Shown here piece by piece: positions 46,041 to 58,207 of a stretch of DNA of 64,000 bases (within the stretch, counting starts at the first letter, position 1; every line of letters starts with the position of its first letter). Where the stretch lies: the NCBI GenBank assembly GCA_030549175.1, contig JAUKUA010000005.1, forward strand, positions 2,728,001-2,792,000. Direction: 5' to 3'. A program made the position numbers and the translations under genes. The notes under the pieces were generated by a model. That model was not told the DNA's origin and searched no databases. It was given only the letters and a program-made list of their open reading frames with translations. Origin of the DNA: Lasiosphaeris hirsuta (taxonomy: Eukaryota > Ascomycota > Sordariomycetes > Sordariales > Lasiosphaeriaceae).

Positions 46041-46045
46041 ATATA
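46041..46045 (-). promoter_or_regulatory. TATA-like element of 5S copy 2
   Basis: TATAT on the minus strand at -27 to -31 relative to the 5S start. Filamentous-fungal 5S genes need an upstream TATA box in addition to the internal control region. Identification rests on position and sequence only. Confidence 0.6.
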
Positions 46046-47393
46046 CTGGTTTCCTGATCCGCTGCCAGTGATAGACCTCGAGTTCTTTGTGTGACAAAGG
46101 AGCACTTGACCCACACCCAAGCTATGCCAACCTCCCATAAGGAATGCCAGGCTTTCAAGTGAATACTCGGAACTCAAGATGTGGATTGTATATTGTCGAT
46201 GGAATCAGGGCTGCCGTCACATCCCTCACCCTCCGGGAAGGACTCCGATCATACTAGTATCGGCGCTGGATAATCTGAGTCGAGGATGAATAACTTGAAG
46301 TTTTGAGCCATGACTCGTCATTCCCGAAGAACTCACAACTCAAGTACATACCTTACTACCACCAACTACCATCACTACAGTTTACAAGTAGTCACATAGC
46401 TATAGAGATCTCTCCACATATGATGTGTCGTCCCTCCAGATTTGAAGCACAACGAGCGTAAGCTTAAGTAATAGGTATACCTCTACGTGGATTGATATTC
46501 TGTCGCGAGTGCAAATATTGAAAGTTGCGATGTACTACTAGCTGCACGGGTAGACATCGTAGGATCGACTTTCATTACTACCATAGGGAGACTGGGGCAA
46601 ACTCAGAGTCGAGGTGTATCACACCTATTCTATTCCCATTGGGAAAACTTGAAAGTTTAGATTTTCCTTTCGATGAAGATATCTCTTGATATGATATAAC
46701 CGTTTCCGTTCTCTAAACGACACCAGCAATCCGACTGACAACTCCCCAAACACTGGTGCGAAGTCTCAATGAACCCCCCCCCCTCCCCGGCCGCCGCCGC
46801 TATACACATTCTCACTTCTCCAGGAACCCATACACACAGACGCAGCACCCGCCCGCCCGCCAAGGCAAGCGCACAGGCTGTGCACTGGTCTTTGATGACG
46901 CCAGCGAACTTGGGCTGATGCTCGAACTGGTCGCGGGCGCAGCGACTATCTGCAGGTCACCGACACCGTCTTTGGGCGTCGGCGAACGTCATCTCTCTGG
47001 AAGGCTCGAGGGTAGTAGGTAAGGCAGGCACGCAGGCACGCAGGCAGGTCAAGTATGGCTTAGAGGGCGATCGTTGATCGTCTGCCTTGGGGTACAGCAG
47101 CACGGCTCCCGCGACACGACACGCCGCATATGCGCGCTCGGGCGGGTGAAGGAGGGGAGGGGAGGCTTGGCCAGCTCAGACAGCTTATTGTATGGGGCTA
47201 GAGAGGCAGTCTTCTGTATGCGCAGGGTAAGCAGCGACGGGAGTAGTAGATGGATGTAATGATGTCTTTTCGGGCGGGAGTCGGGTAGCCAGTCTGCGTT
47301 ACGCTACTACCTTAGAGAGATGACAGCAGGATCAATCCGTTCTGGTTCCTTGGGTCGAAGATTCGTGGCGCGCACGCATATCATTTGGCTGCC

Positions 47394-47415
47394 GGGGGGG
47401 GGGGGGGGGGGGGGG
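47394..47415. repeat. Homopolymer G(22) tract
   Basis: Twenty-two consecutive G followed by AGGGGGAGGG. On the G-rich strand this could form a quadruplex, and the exact length is prone to sequencing error. Confidence 0.85.
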
Positions 47416-47818
47416 AGGGGGAGGGCTTGTCATTCAAGTCCCGTCACCCGTGTCCTAAAGCCTGCCAACGGATCTTGGGTTCCCGTCGCGGATGCTTATC
47501 TAGACGGCAACACCCTTTGTAGGTCTACCCATTTCCCCCTCTCGTCAGGTCCTGGGGCTTCTGTCGGTGAAGAGAGAGGCTGAATGCCAGGTGTAGAGGT
47601 ATTGCCAGTGTTGCACTTTGGGAAGTGGGAGAGCGCTAACGAGGATTTCCCCAGATTCTCAACGTAGTTTTTCCGCAGCACGGGCGGCCCATGAAAGAGC
47701 TGAAGAACTCAGGGTACCACACTCCCGTAGATCCTGGGGGAGGGGGGCATAATCTACCGTACCAGAGGGTCCGTTATGCTGGCTACACCGATGTGATATC
47801 GTCTTGTCCGCAACGCAC

Positions 47819-47881
47819 GCGCACACACACACACACACACACGGGCACACGGGCACACGGGCACACGGACACACGGACACA
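47819..47881. repeat. (CA)n tract followed by GGGCACAC / GGACACAC units
   Basis: A CA microsatellite runs directly into tandem 8-bp units of CACACGGG and CACACGGA type. It appears to be a compound minisatellite. Confidence 0.85.
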
Positions 47882-50081
47882 TCCATTCTAGAGGCTACCC
47901 AAGGCCAAGTGACTGGTGCTCAGCAGCCAGAAAACCCTTGAACGACCCTAACACAACCCTTGCAGGATCCCAGGCCGCTGTGGTTTGCCCGCCAGGAGGC
48001 CCCGGCAATCCGCAGTTACAGAATCTGGTTGAGAGTAACTATACCGCTACGAGGAAAAGTGCCTGGGCCAAGGCAGCGCATGGGGCACCCGTTCGGTTGC
48101 TGCGGTGTATTGACAGTCCGTGAGGGGATTGACGAGGTGGAGTGCTTGGCTGGAGAAATGGTCAAGGCCCTCGCCAGGCGGCGCACGGTGGCCGCCAGTA
48201 CCTGCTTGGCCGTCGTGGGATCCGAAGTTGGCTCTGTGGCTCACCCACTAGGCCGGTATCGTTTCTACTTCGCTCGAGCCCGCTTTGCCGTGAAAATCGG
48301 AGAGCGGAAGCGACAAGTCACAAGACGCATGGTGGAAACGACCGGCTGGCCGTCCATCGCGCCCGGATATTCCGGAGAAAATAGCGGGTAATATGCCGTT
48401 GTCTGTGAGAACAAGTCGGCAGAAGGAGTTGCAACTGTGTTTCCAGGACCTGAGAAATGCGGTCCAGGTAGGAAGAAGACGCGACGGACGAGTCTACGCG
48501 GTTCGATTCACAAGAGTCCTCCTCAGAGGGCTTTGCGACTTGCCGACAGTGCATTATCCCTGAATACAATGACACTCGCCCAGGTCCGGCAGTAGTGTGG
48601 TCTCGCCACTGACAGTCCATGCTGGCCTGCTCTTCACCACAGCGAAAGTTGCAGGTAGTTGGCTGGTGTCAGGAGAGGAGTGCAGCAAGCACACAGCAAA
48701 AGGAAAACAACTGGAGACTTTGCGTCGTACCGGCCCAACCGGAGCCATCATCACCAAGGCGGGGAGTTTCGCGATCTCCAACAAGTGCACGGTGTGAAAC
48801 GAAGGCGGCAATGGGGGCCCCGGAGCCGGGGGCCGGGGGTTTCTGCGCCTTGCAGGCCACTGTTCTGATAGCACCGTCACAACGCGTCTTCCTTCCTGCG
48901 CTGTAACGGCCATCGAAATTGTCGCGCCACTTTCAGTGCACTCTGCGAATCTGCTTCCCGGCTCCTCTCTGTCTAAATCGCAAGGCGGGGTTTGAGGAAT
49001 TGAGCCGTGCTGGGACGCAGACTCATCGGCGGCAGTACGGAAGAGCCAAGGCCCGTGAAAGGTGATTCAGCCTCCAAGAACTTGGGGTCAAGGGCGAGTG
49101 GTGATCTTGGCCTCAATTGGTGGGATGCCGTGAATGCCACGATGTCTCGTGGGTTCGATTGAGCCGCAAGAGCCCCCAGACACTGTCGATCATTTCTGGT
49201 CCATGTGCCGTTGGGGCAGAAGGCTTAGGTAGGCCAACCGCCTGATCGACATATCAAGGGTCTCCCGAATATGCTTATGAGAGAAGATCACCAAAGACCA
49301 GAGTATTCTCGACGGCTTCAGTGGAAATAACTCCGCATGCCAGCTGAAACGGAAGAAAATGACAGCGGCTACAGTATTCAATAGTGCTTCTGAGCTGGGG
49401 CGTCCTGCATTATTTCTCGCTTTTTCCTCGATGCCGCTTTCCAATTGCCGCCTCGGACAAAGCCATCGAGTTGACAGGTGACCAGTCTTTTTCGAGGCGG
49501 CGCGTGAGACCGTGAGAACGTAAGAGCGGCTTACAGCTATTGACTCACTCATCAAACCCAGCCTCGCGCATGTTGGGATAGAGTGATAGAAAGTGAAGGT
49601 GACGAGATGAGCATCGGCGCGTATGGAATATTCCTGGGCTGTGTTAGAGAAGTAGTGTAGTGCAGATGAACGCGTTTGTGGCCTCGGCAGTCCAGAGCCG
49701 TTGAACAAACCCGACTTCCTGGGACAGCAAAAGAATGTAAGGGAATGCTGGCGCGTGCTGCGCTCCTGAGTGGCGCCATCGAAAACTGTTGCACCTGCGT
49801 TTTCGAAACTGAAGAAGCAAGCAGGTCCCAGGTCTAGGTAGGTACCGGGCCCACCTTGCCAAAGGAGGAAAAAAGCAAACATGGAGCCTCAGCCACAGCT
49901 CGTTTAAACTTACACGCGTTTGGACAAGGCGTGCGCAAAGGGGCCCCCTTCTGGAACGTTGATATGAATGCACATTTACGGATAGACGAGTATTGTGCTT
50001 CAGAGGCATGGACTACGTTGGTATTGCATCATACAAGACGCTTTCGCTTCAGGTTCCCGACGGGGCCGGGGGCTTCTTGGT

Positions 50082-50117
50082 CCAGGTTGTGGTCTAGGTT
50101 GTGGTCTAGGTTGTGGT
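50082..50117. repeat. 12-bp tandem repeat, three copies
   Basis: Unit CTAGGTTGTGGT, with the first copy reading CCAGGTTGTGGT, followed by a diverged fourth unit. Confidence 0.85.
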
Positions 50118-52565
50118 CCTGGGGCAGGTTGCAATTGCTATTCAAATTCTTGCCATTCTTCCCATTACACAGATACAGATACCTCTCACCTGAAAAGGGA
50201 GCAAGCGGGCAGCTTCAATGTCCTGCATCTACCCCACACTCGGCGGCCGACGATGCTTCAGTGCTCTCCGTAGTACATAGAAGGAACGACAACTTTGGCG
50301 TGGGGCATTGAGGGGTTCTTTAAGCACTTCTGGCTGCGCATTCACTCGTCTGCGCGTCTGCTCTGCTCTGATGGAGGTTGCCCCCATCCACGCCATCCAG
50401 TCTACTCACATTCAATAATCCGTACCTTCTCTGTTTTACCTCATACACTACATACACCACATGTTAGCCGAAACCCAACCGGGCTGCCCCCTCTGCTTCC
50501 ATCGCGGCGATTTTCTCTCCACGACTGCTCCTGTGGCGGCCCATTCTGCAGCCAGAGAGCCAGGGGTTTCCTCTCTCATGGCGACGGGGTAGGCGGCACT
50601 TACCTTATGGTTGTCACACAGGAAAGAAAAAGGGCACCGGACCAGTTCCGATTTGGCCACCCACGGGAACACCATGTTTCTGCAGAATCCGCCCTCTGAA
50701 CTCCCTGGCCTCCTTCCCTGGCCTTTCTCGCCGCGCCATTCTTCTTTACCATAGTCCCATCCATGAAGGATGCACGCACGGGACATCCTGGGCAATCCAG
50801 ACCAATCAAGCGCGACGATGTTTGGAGCTTCTCAACTCTCACGCCTCCGGACCGACATGGTCGGCATGCAAGAAGTGTACCTTGAAGCGGCGAGGGCGAG
50901 TGGACAACGTCTACACGGACAGTAGCCGGGCAATCGTTCCGGCATGGTTCCCAAATCGGAGCTGCCTTTCATCACTGGACCCGTCGCTGGCCGCGAGCCC
51001 ACCACCTTTCCGCTCCTTCTACAGATGCTTCTATGCATATTACGCATGCGACTGCCTTTCCTAAAGCAGAAACAACCCTGGACTACGCAGCCATTAGCCC
51101 CTCCCCCCCCCTTTACGATGCATCATATCGTCGATAAGCCACCCAGCAGGCACCAGACAAAGGCCATCGAGGGGGAAGATTTCTCGGGTTGACTTTATCG
51201 ATTCCCACGAAGGCGCCATGGTCATGGTGTGTCTATGACACAGTTCGCTTGGGAGGCGGCATGTGGTGGATGGTTCACATGGCTAGATTGACCACCGAGA
51301 TCGTCAACTCATCGATGGGGAGCGTTTATTGGTGTTGCGCACGGACTTTGCAGAGACTGAGCGTCGAAACTTTGCCTGTCATGGCGTCACGGACGACATG
51401 CACTCAGCCCGTCGCATAGGCAATGCGGAGAAGGTCTTATTTTCCAATGCCGTTGAGAGACAGATGTGGTAAGGACCTGGTGAGGAAATAGCGGCCAGCG
51501 GCTCCGTGACGGGGTTGAAGGGCTGCAAAGCCCTGGGGGGTTGAGTTGAGAAATTTCACCACCCCTGCGGCCAGCCCACGCCTCACCTCAAAATCAGGGT
51601 TGATGCGCTTCACACGAGCGTCTCAATGCTGAAAGGGATAGGATGTGGTCATCAAACTTTCATGACGCCATGCCCAAGATTGTCGAGCCTGGCGTGCCTG
51701 GTTGGATGTTTGCACACGTTCCCAGCTGATTCGATCATCACGACATTCCCGCCCTTGGCGTCTATATTTCCGGATGTCTATGCCACGTTGTACCCCTGCC
51801 TGTTAAGACCCTATCATAAACTAGCCCAATTGTTTACTGACTGAAGTTAGCCTGCTAACTAGCCAGATCCCAACCCTGCCATGATAACTGTGCACGGCGC
51901 AGGATCGTGCTTGAGATTTCGATATGTTTGTGATGTCTCGTGGATGTTTGCCACGTGCTAGCAACGAGCTGGGGATCAACGCCGAGTAATTTATCGGGCG
52001 CGCCGTTCAGGTCGTCGACTGGCCAGATCTTTCTGATGACGGCAGCGCAATGTGGTTCACTATCTTTGCATCACATCAACCCACATCAACCGCCTCGGTG
52101 AAGCATGTTGGTCAAGACCAGTTTTGCGAGGACACCCCACACTCACTCTGGCTTTAACCCTTTACGTCACGTCGACACCGTCGTCCGGACCTCTAAGCTT
52201 GGAGAGCAGAATGGCGCGAGTGTGGCACGCAGAACCACGCTGACCCCCGAGTTCCGATTTACTTTACGCAAGCAAGACTTTTATCTCAGGATGGCATATG
52301 GCTACCTACTGGTTCCTGTAACCCCTCACGCCCTCTGTTCGCGGCGGATCTTGGCCTACATACAAAACTGCAACTTGCTCTCGCAAGCCAGGCCAAAGCC
52401 CGACTTGGACACATCGTGCTGCAGAATTCTGCACGTATGTGCCGTAGTGTATGACACAACCTCGCCAATGGGCTGTGGCAGTTGAAAAGGCACGGACGCT
52501 CTGCCTTTGCAAGTCATCCAGCAGCAGGTTGGGAGACCAATCGTTGCTCGCAATGCGACGGCCTT

Positions 52566-52578
52566 GGGGGGGGGGGGG
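52566..52578. repeat. Homopolymer G(13) tract
   Basis: Thirteen consecutive G inside the gene-free region. Confidence 0.85.
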
Positions 52579-54340
52579 TCAGAACTCGGGATGTGTGGTG
52601 CACAGGCGGCATAAAACCGGCGATGGCGGCGCTGGGGCACAGAGATGGATATTGCATGAGCGGGCTCTCCGCGGGTTTGCCACTTCTGAGAGGATACGGA
52701 TGTGCACGCTCGCAGGTTCGCAACCTCCCGTGCAGAGTGGAACGGGGAGTTGCGGCCCAGTCTTGTTTTTCTCCTCCCAAAACAGGCGTAACAACTCTTT
52801 GTGCCGCGGTGATGTACAATACCAGCTGGTCGATCTGGTCTCTCTCATCTCTTTCGTCACTCACCTGGCCGTCTCGTGCATGTCCCAACGCGGTGAGGTG
52901 ACGGCCGGAAAGGATGAGGAAGGCTGTCGGTTCATCGGCTTTTGATGAGAAGATAACGTTGAAATGTGAGGGCGATTGTGCAGTTCATTGCATTCATTCC
53001 GCGAACCGCCAACCGCCTTGTCCCTTGGCCGGCCAGGGTAACGGGGAATGTCTCTCCCCTGCAGGCACAGCTAGCGTGAGGACTTGACCCGGTCAAATCC
53101 ACTGCAAAGAGACCAAGCAGGGTGCAGGGACAGGGCTGATACGTTAGCCCATCACGACCTCGTCAGTCCACCCGCTGACTGGGGGGACGATTGGGCCAAG
53201 TCCCAGGCGGAACCTCCCAAGCTCCCAGGAGGTCCCTCTCTCGCCTGTCGGTCGCTTCCACCCCCCCCAAGCCCGCGAGATGCAGCCAGCAACGAGGAGG
53301 ACCCAAGTCGTTGTCGTTGTCGTCCTGCCTGTTGTGCTGTGTGCCATGCAAACCCGCCCAGCCAGCTAATTAAAACCTCCTGGCGGCCCCAATTTTCCCG
53401 TCTTTTTGGTCATTAATATCTGCACCTTCTAAATATTGTTGAAGCTCGAGCCATCCGTCACAGTACCGTGTTTCTGGAAGACGTGAAGAAGTGCCCCGTC
53501 CATTGTCTCTCGCCGTTGGCCCAGCCTGCAGGAACATTTTCTTCTCTCTCGTTCAATCAGGACGAGGACCAGCGAACGCCCAGGCACCGCGCGCCGTTTT
53601 TGCTGCATTATATCTGAATGGCTGCTGTTCCCCAAAAATATCCACAGCAAAGGAATCTCGGGACCCAGCGATAATCTTAGGAGCCCACGCAAGGTGCGAT
53701 TATCCTAACCCATACGAGTCCAATTGGACCTCGCACGCATTTTTCTGGTTGCAGACGGCATTTCAACTCGACACTCATCAACGGCATCTTTTCTCTTCCC
53801 GTTCGCCAGCCTGATCTCCGACAGTTTGCGATTCCGCCTCTTTAGTGGACTGCGCTCAGGGGCACATCACGACCGCTCTGCACACAAGACGAAATACACA
53901 TCGATTCAGCCAGGCCTGCCAGAGCCGTTTCACTGACGCAACTCAATCGACTTCAGGGGACTACCTCACGCAGAACCCACGGGCAGCTCCGCATTTATTC
54001 AATTTTGCCTGCTCCTCACCTTTTGGCGTGACCATGCCCTGCCCGCTTCCCTTGGGCCCCTCTCTGCATTGTTGATACGACGTCTGAAACAAGCCCCCAA
54101 CCCCGGAGTCGATCCAAGCTTTGGGTGGCCTCTCCATTTAGGGACGGACGACAGGACGGGAAGAACCACAGCGACTCTTTATTATAGTCTGATACAAGTT
54201 ACCGGCACAGGCGTCAGGAGGATCCCCCGGAAAAGCTAGAGACGATCCGAGCAGGGTCGCCCAAACTACCAAAATAATCTATAGGCCACCCCACCGCAGC
54301 GCATCGAAGCCCTCGTCTTCGTCGCAAAACCTACCTCCCC

Positions 54341-57300
54341 ATGTTTAGTAGATCCCACAGCAGCAAGTCCCACGGTTTCGGAAAAGACAAGCAGAAAAAG
54401 ACCAACGATCTCCAGTTGTCGGCCCTCAGCGACCTTGGCTTGGTCGGTCCCGAATCCTCGACGGCGTGGTCCGGTGGTGGCGGCGCTTGGAAAACAGACT
54501 TTGACCGGTCGAACTACTACTCCAGCAGCGCTGTGAGGTTACCGGTATCCACCGGCGCAACGTATCCGGAGAAGAGTAGGTGGATTCCTGTGGTTAACCA
54601 TCGGTGGGGCTGGACTTGGCTACGCCGTGTAGCCAACTCGCGTTGCCAGGCCCGCCGGACGCCAAACTGGGCTGTTTGCGCCATCGTACGGGAACAATCT
54701 GCTGACCTTGCTTGCTCCTACAACTAGACAGCTCCATCGCTACTGGGACTCTTCGTGCTCCTTCGCACCGCTCATCGCCCTCAGTCACATCGGCCAAGTC
54801 GCGCGAGGGAAGCACCCGCGCAGGCTCAGCAGCCGCCATGAATTCAGACAGGAGTCGCTCGCGCCGAGAGCGCACATTCGTCGGGAGCGAGTGCGCCGTT
54901 TGCGAGGAGCCGCTGGAGCACACGCTACGGGGCGAAAGGATATTGCAGTTCTCGTGCACACACGTGTCGCACGAAGCCTGCTTCTACGAGTTTATTCGCG
55001 AGTTCGAGTCACAATACTGCCCAACATGCAACGCTCCCCTCCACCTCGACACCAGCCGCGGCGGCAACGTGTTGGATATTGGTAAAGACAGGGCCCATCT
55101 CCCTGCGTGGCAACAAGACGACGCTGACCGAGATGGATCAGAAAAAATTAGCAACATGGTGCGTCAGGTATCGGTAAACGACTCGCGGTCGCAAGGTACC
55201 CCGACTCCAACACAACCATGGGACGATCAGGCGGGGAGGCCGCAGAGCCGGGGCTCCAACCCCAGGCCCGGCGCTCCGAATTCCAGCGGCCTTCGTGACA
55301 GCGCACCCAGGGGCAGCCTGCGGGACAACCGCGACAGCCGCGAGCCCCCACCGCCGTCGGACCATCGCTACACACCCAACTCGAGACATGCGCGAAGTGA
55401 CAGCGAAGCCACGGGCGTGGCGTCATCCGGAGGTTACCCCGAGACAACACAGAGCGGCCCGCCCCGCCGACACGACTATGATGTTCAAGCCATGGAGACC
55501 TCCCTGGCCAGCCCTCGCAGCGTCACGCGGAACCCCATTCCTTCTCCTACTGTTACCGTGCGATCGGAATTTCCGACCATAAACCGGTCGCGCCAGCAGC
55601 AGACACTCACCTGCTTGGTGACGATCGAGGTGTCCGACAACAAATGGCAACCCGACCCCGAAGATTTACAGGTTGCGCCACCGCAGCCATCAGCGAGAAC
55701 GAACGAGGGGTTTGCGAGGCAGCAATCACCTGCACGCAGCGCACCCCGCTTCTATCCTTATGAATCGTCAGATGTCTTGTCTGAGATGACAGAGAACCTT
55801 CGCGGTAGGGTAGACAACTGGCATGGGTTGGATTTCAGCCGGTAAGTGCCAACACGCAGAATAAGGGCGCACTCCCGCCCCTCCGTCCCGAGAGCTTGGT
55901 CCACCCCAATCTCGGAAGAATCAAAGCAAACTAACACGAAAGCACTAGATTTGGCAAACTCCGGTTGTACGGGACGCTCCGCGTCGGCAAAGACAAGGTG
56001 TCGTGGCAGGAGCTTGAGTGCTTCCTGTTTGCCGAAATGCTGATCTGCGTCAAGGAGAAGAAGAGTGCACAACAGCAGCAGTCGCAGTGGGATGATGATT
56101 CGGTGCCACGGAAATCGACGCGATGCACACTAAAAGGGTCCATTCTCATCAAGAAGCACCTGAACGAAGTGTCCGAAACGGGAACGATCGATGAGAATGT
56201 CCTTACCTTGAGCCTTTCGGTGGCCGAGCTGCCACAGTTTCATCTCCGCTTCGAGAACCGCAACCAGCTCAAGCTGTGGCAGCAGGCCCTCTTGGATCTC
56301 AACGCCGTCGAGACCTCGCCGGTGCGTAGCCCTGAATACGACCGTGGTGACTTTTCCGAGACGGATGAAGAAGACTGGCAACGGACGCCGCATTCCAGCC
56401 GACCGGAACGGGTATCCTCACTGGCTTCCTCATGGGGTGGTGCGAAGTCGGCCACAACAGCACCAACCGAGTACACAAACTTTGCACGCAGTCCGCTGCT
56501 GCCATCGATCCATGTACCGGTCGATGTTGTCGTGGTGGTGCCGATTTCGGCATCCATGCAAGGTGTCAAGATCAACTTGGTTCGTGATGCATTGCGCTTT
56601 ATGGTGGCTGCCCTTGGAGAGCGCGACCGTATGGGCTTGGTGACGTTTGGCTCATCCGGTGGTGGTGTTCCCATCGTGGGCATGACGACTAAGGCCTGGG
56701 CTGGATGGAGCAATGTCCTAAACTCTATCAAGCCCGTGGGCCAAAAGAGCCATCGTGCCGACGTCGTAGAGGGCGCCAATGTGGCCATGGATCTCCTGAT
56801 GGGTCGCAAGTACAACAACCCTATCGCCACGATTACGCTCATCAGTGACGCATCGACGTCCGACGCCGATAGTGTTGACTTTGTGGTATCTCGTGCAGAG
56901 GCCGCCAAGTACGTTTTCCTCTCCCAGTCTCGTTTTGAAGACCCAGTTGCTGACATGACCTCAGAATCACTATTCACTCTTTCGGCCTAGGCATGACACA
57001 CAAGCCCGATACCATGATTGAGCTCTCAACAAGGACAAAGGCGTCGTACACATATGTCAAAGACTGGATGATGCTCCGGGAGTGTCTTGCGGGGTGTCTC
57101 GGATCGATGCAGACGCTCTCACACCAAAATGTCAAGCTTAAGCTCAAGCTTCCAGAGGGATCACCAGCCAAGTTCCACAAGATTAGCGGCGCGCTGCAAA
57201 TCACAAAGCGCGCAACTGGCCGGGACGCCGAGGCGGCACTCGGCGATCTCCGGTTTGGCGACAAGCGGGACATTCTTGTGCAGCTGGTGATCATGCCAGA

Positions 57301-58207
57301 TACCGCATCGCAGGAGCAGCTTCCCCAAGACCCTTGGGACAACATCGTCTCAGGGCTCGAGGCCCTTGGCGGTCCCATGGACCAGGATGAGCAGAGGACC
57401 GTCTCGGTCGAGGAGGTCCCCTTAATCCAGGCCGATCTTATCTGGGGAGATATTCTTCGAGACGGCACATCACAGCATACCCGGCCATCACTACTAGCAA
57501 TCACCATGTTGCCAGCCTCGAACTCGAAGAAGTCGTGGGGCAACACGCAACCTATTCCACCGCACCCACATATCGTACAAAGACGGATGGAGCTGTTGAC
57601 GTCTGACATGCTGACACGGGCGTTGACCCTTGTCAGTAGAGGGCAGCATGACCGCGCGCACACCCTTCTCAATGAGACGCGATCCATTCTCAAGGGACTT
57701 GGGAAAGGGGGCCTACCTCCTGTTCCGCCGATGCAGCTGAGCAATAAGTCGCAGCCATCGACCCCTCATCCATCCCATGATGCTTCGCCTATTATGTCGG
57801 GTACGCCCGACCGTAAAAACTCCCCATCCCCAACGTCGGCGACGGCGCCGCTGTCTCTAGGCGGCTTCCCAACGCCCTCGCTACCCCGCAGCCGGTCCAA
57901 TGACGGACTAGGCCTTGGCAGCATAAACACGGCGGCTGGCATTGACGCGCACACCGTGGCGGCGCTTGACGCCGAGCTCGAATCCAGTCTAGAGTGGATC
58001 AATCATCCGGCCGTCTTTGGACGCGACAGCCGCAAAGCGGTGTTACAGGCGATCGGCGTCATCAGCTCGCAACGGGCCTTTACCTTCCGCACACCCATTG
58101 AGAGTCTTTGGGCAGGTCGTGTCAGCGGGGTGAAGAAGCTCACCGAGAAGAGCCGGGAGTGGCGTGAGGAAGGGGGTGGCGAGGGCGGCATTATGGAAGA
58201 GGCATGA
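54341..58207 (+). CDS. RING-H2 / PH / VWA scaffold protein, Far1/Ste5-like
   Basis: Four exons: 54341-54575, 54728-55841, 55949-56908 and 56965-58207, giving 1183 aa. Donors are GTAGGT, GTAAGT and GTACGT; acceptors are TAG, TAG and CAG. Domain order: a disordered Ser/Lys-rich N-terminus; a RING-H2 finger at about 131-180 (CAVCEEPLEHTL, then FSCTHVSHEACFYEF and YCPTCNAPL); a long disordered Pro/Ser/Arg-rich linker; a PH domain at about 450-560 (GKLRLYGTLRVGKDKVSWQE and FHLRFENRNQLKLWQQALLD); a VWA domain from about 635 (DVVVVVPISASMQGVKINLV and DRMGLVTFGSSGG); and a C-terminal region ending acidic. This order is that of the yeast pheromone-pathway proteins Ste5 and Far1, which bind G-beta-gamma through the RING. 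The VWA metal site normally reads DxSxS; here the Asp is Pro (PISAS), so metal binding is probably lost. The pheromone or cell-fusion role is inferred from architecture. Confidence 0.9.

Larger units (their letters stand above)
46015..54340. other. Gene-free region of about 8.3 kb upstream of the Far1/Ste5-like gene
   Basis: No recognisable protein, tRNA or transposon on either strand. The longest open frame (230 codons, minus, 49882-49190) has a sequence unlike any family I know and no neighbouring exons. Base composition is close to that of the flanks and not AT-rich, so this is not a RIP-destroyed repeat. It carries several low-complexity tracts (47394-47415, 47819-47881, 50082-50117, 52566-52578). 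It could be a long promoter or 5' leader of the scaffold gene, a locus for non-coding RNA, or eroded DNA. Confidence 0.5.

Noticed and set aside
45823..46158. Open frames running through the 5S gene
   Set aside because: Explained by the 5S rRNA sequence; the same peptide appears opposite the other 5S copy.
47819..47881. Repeated CACACGGG units considered as a CRISPR-like or telomeric array
   Set aside because: Units are contiguous 8-mers without unique spacers and do not match the fungal telomere repeat TTAGGG.
49190..49882. 230-codon minus-strand open frame in the gene-free region
   Set aside because: No motif, no domain-like pattern, no neighbouring exons; mixed composition typical of chance open frames in GC-balanced DNA.
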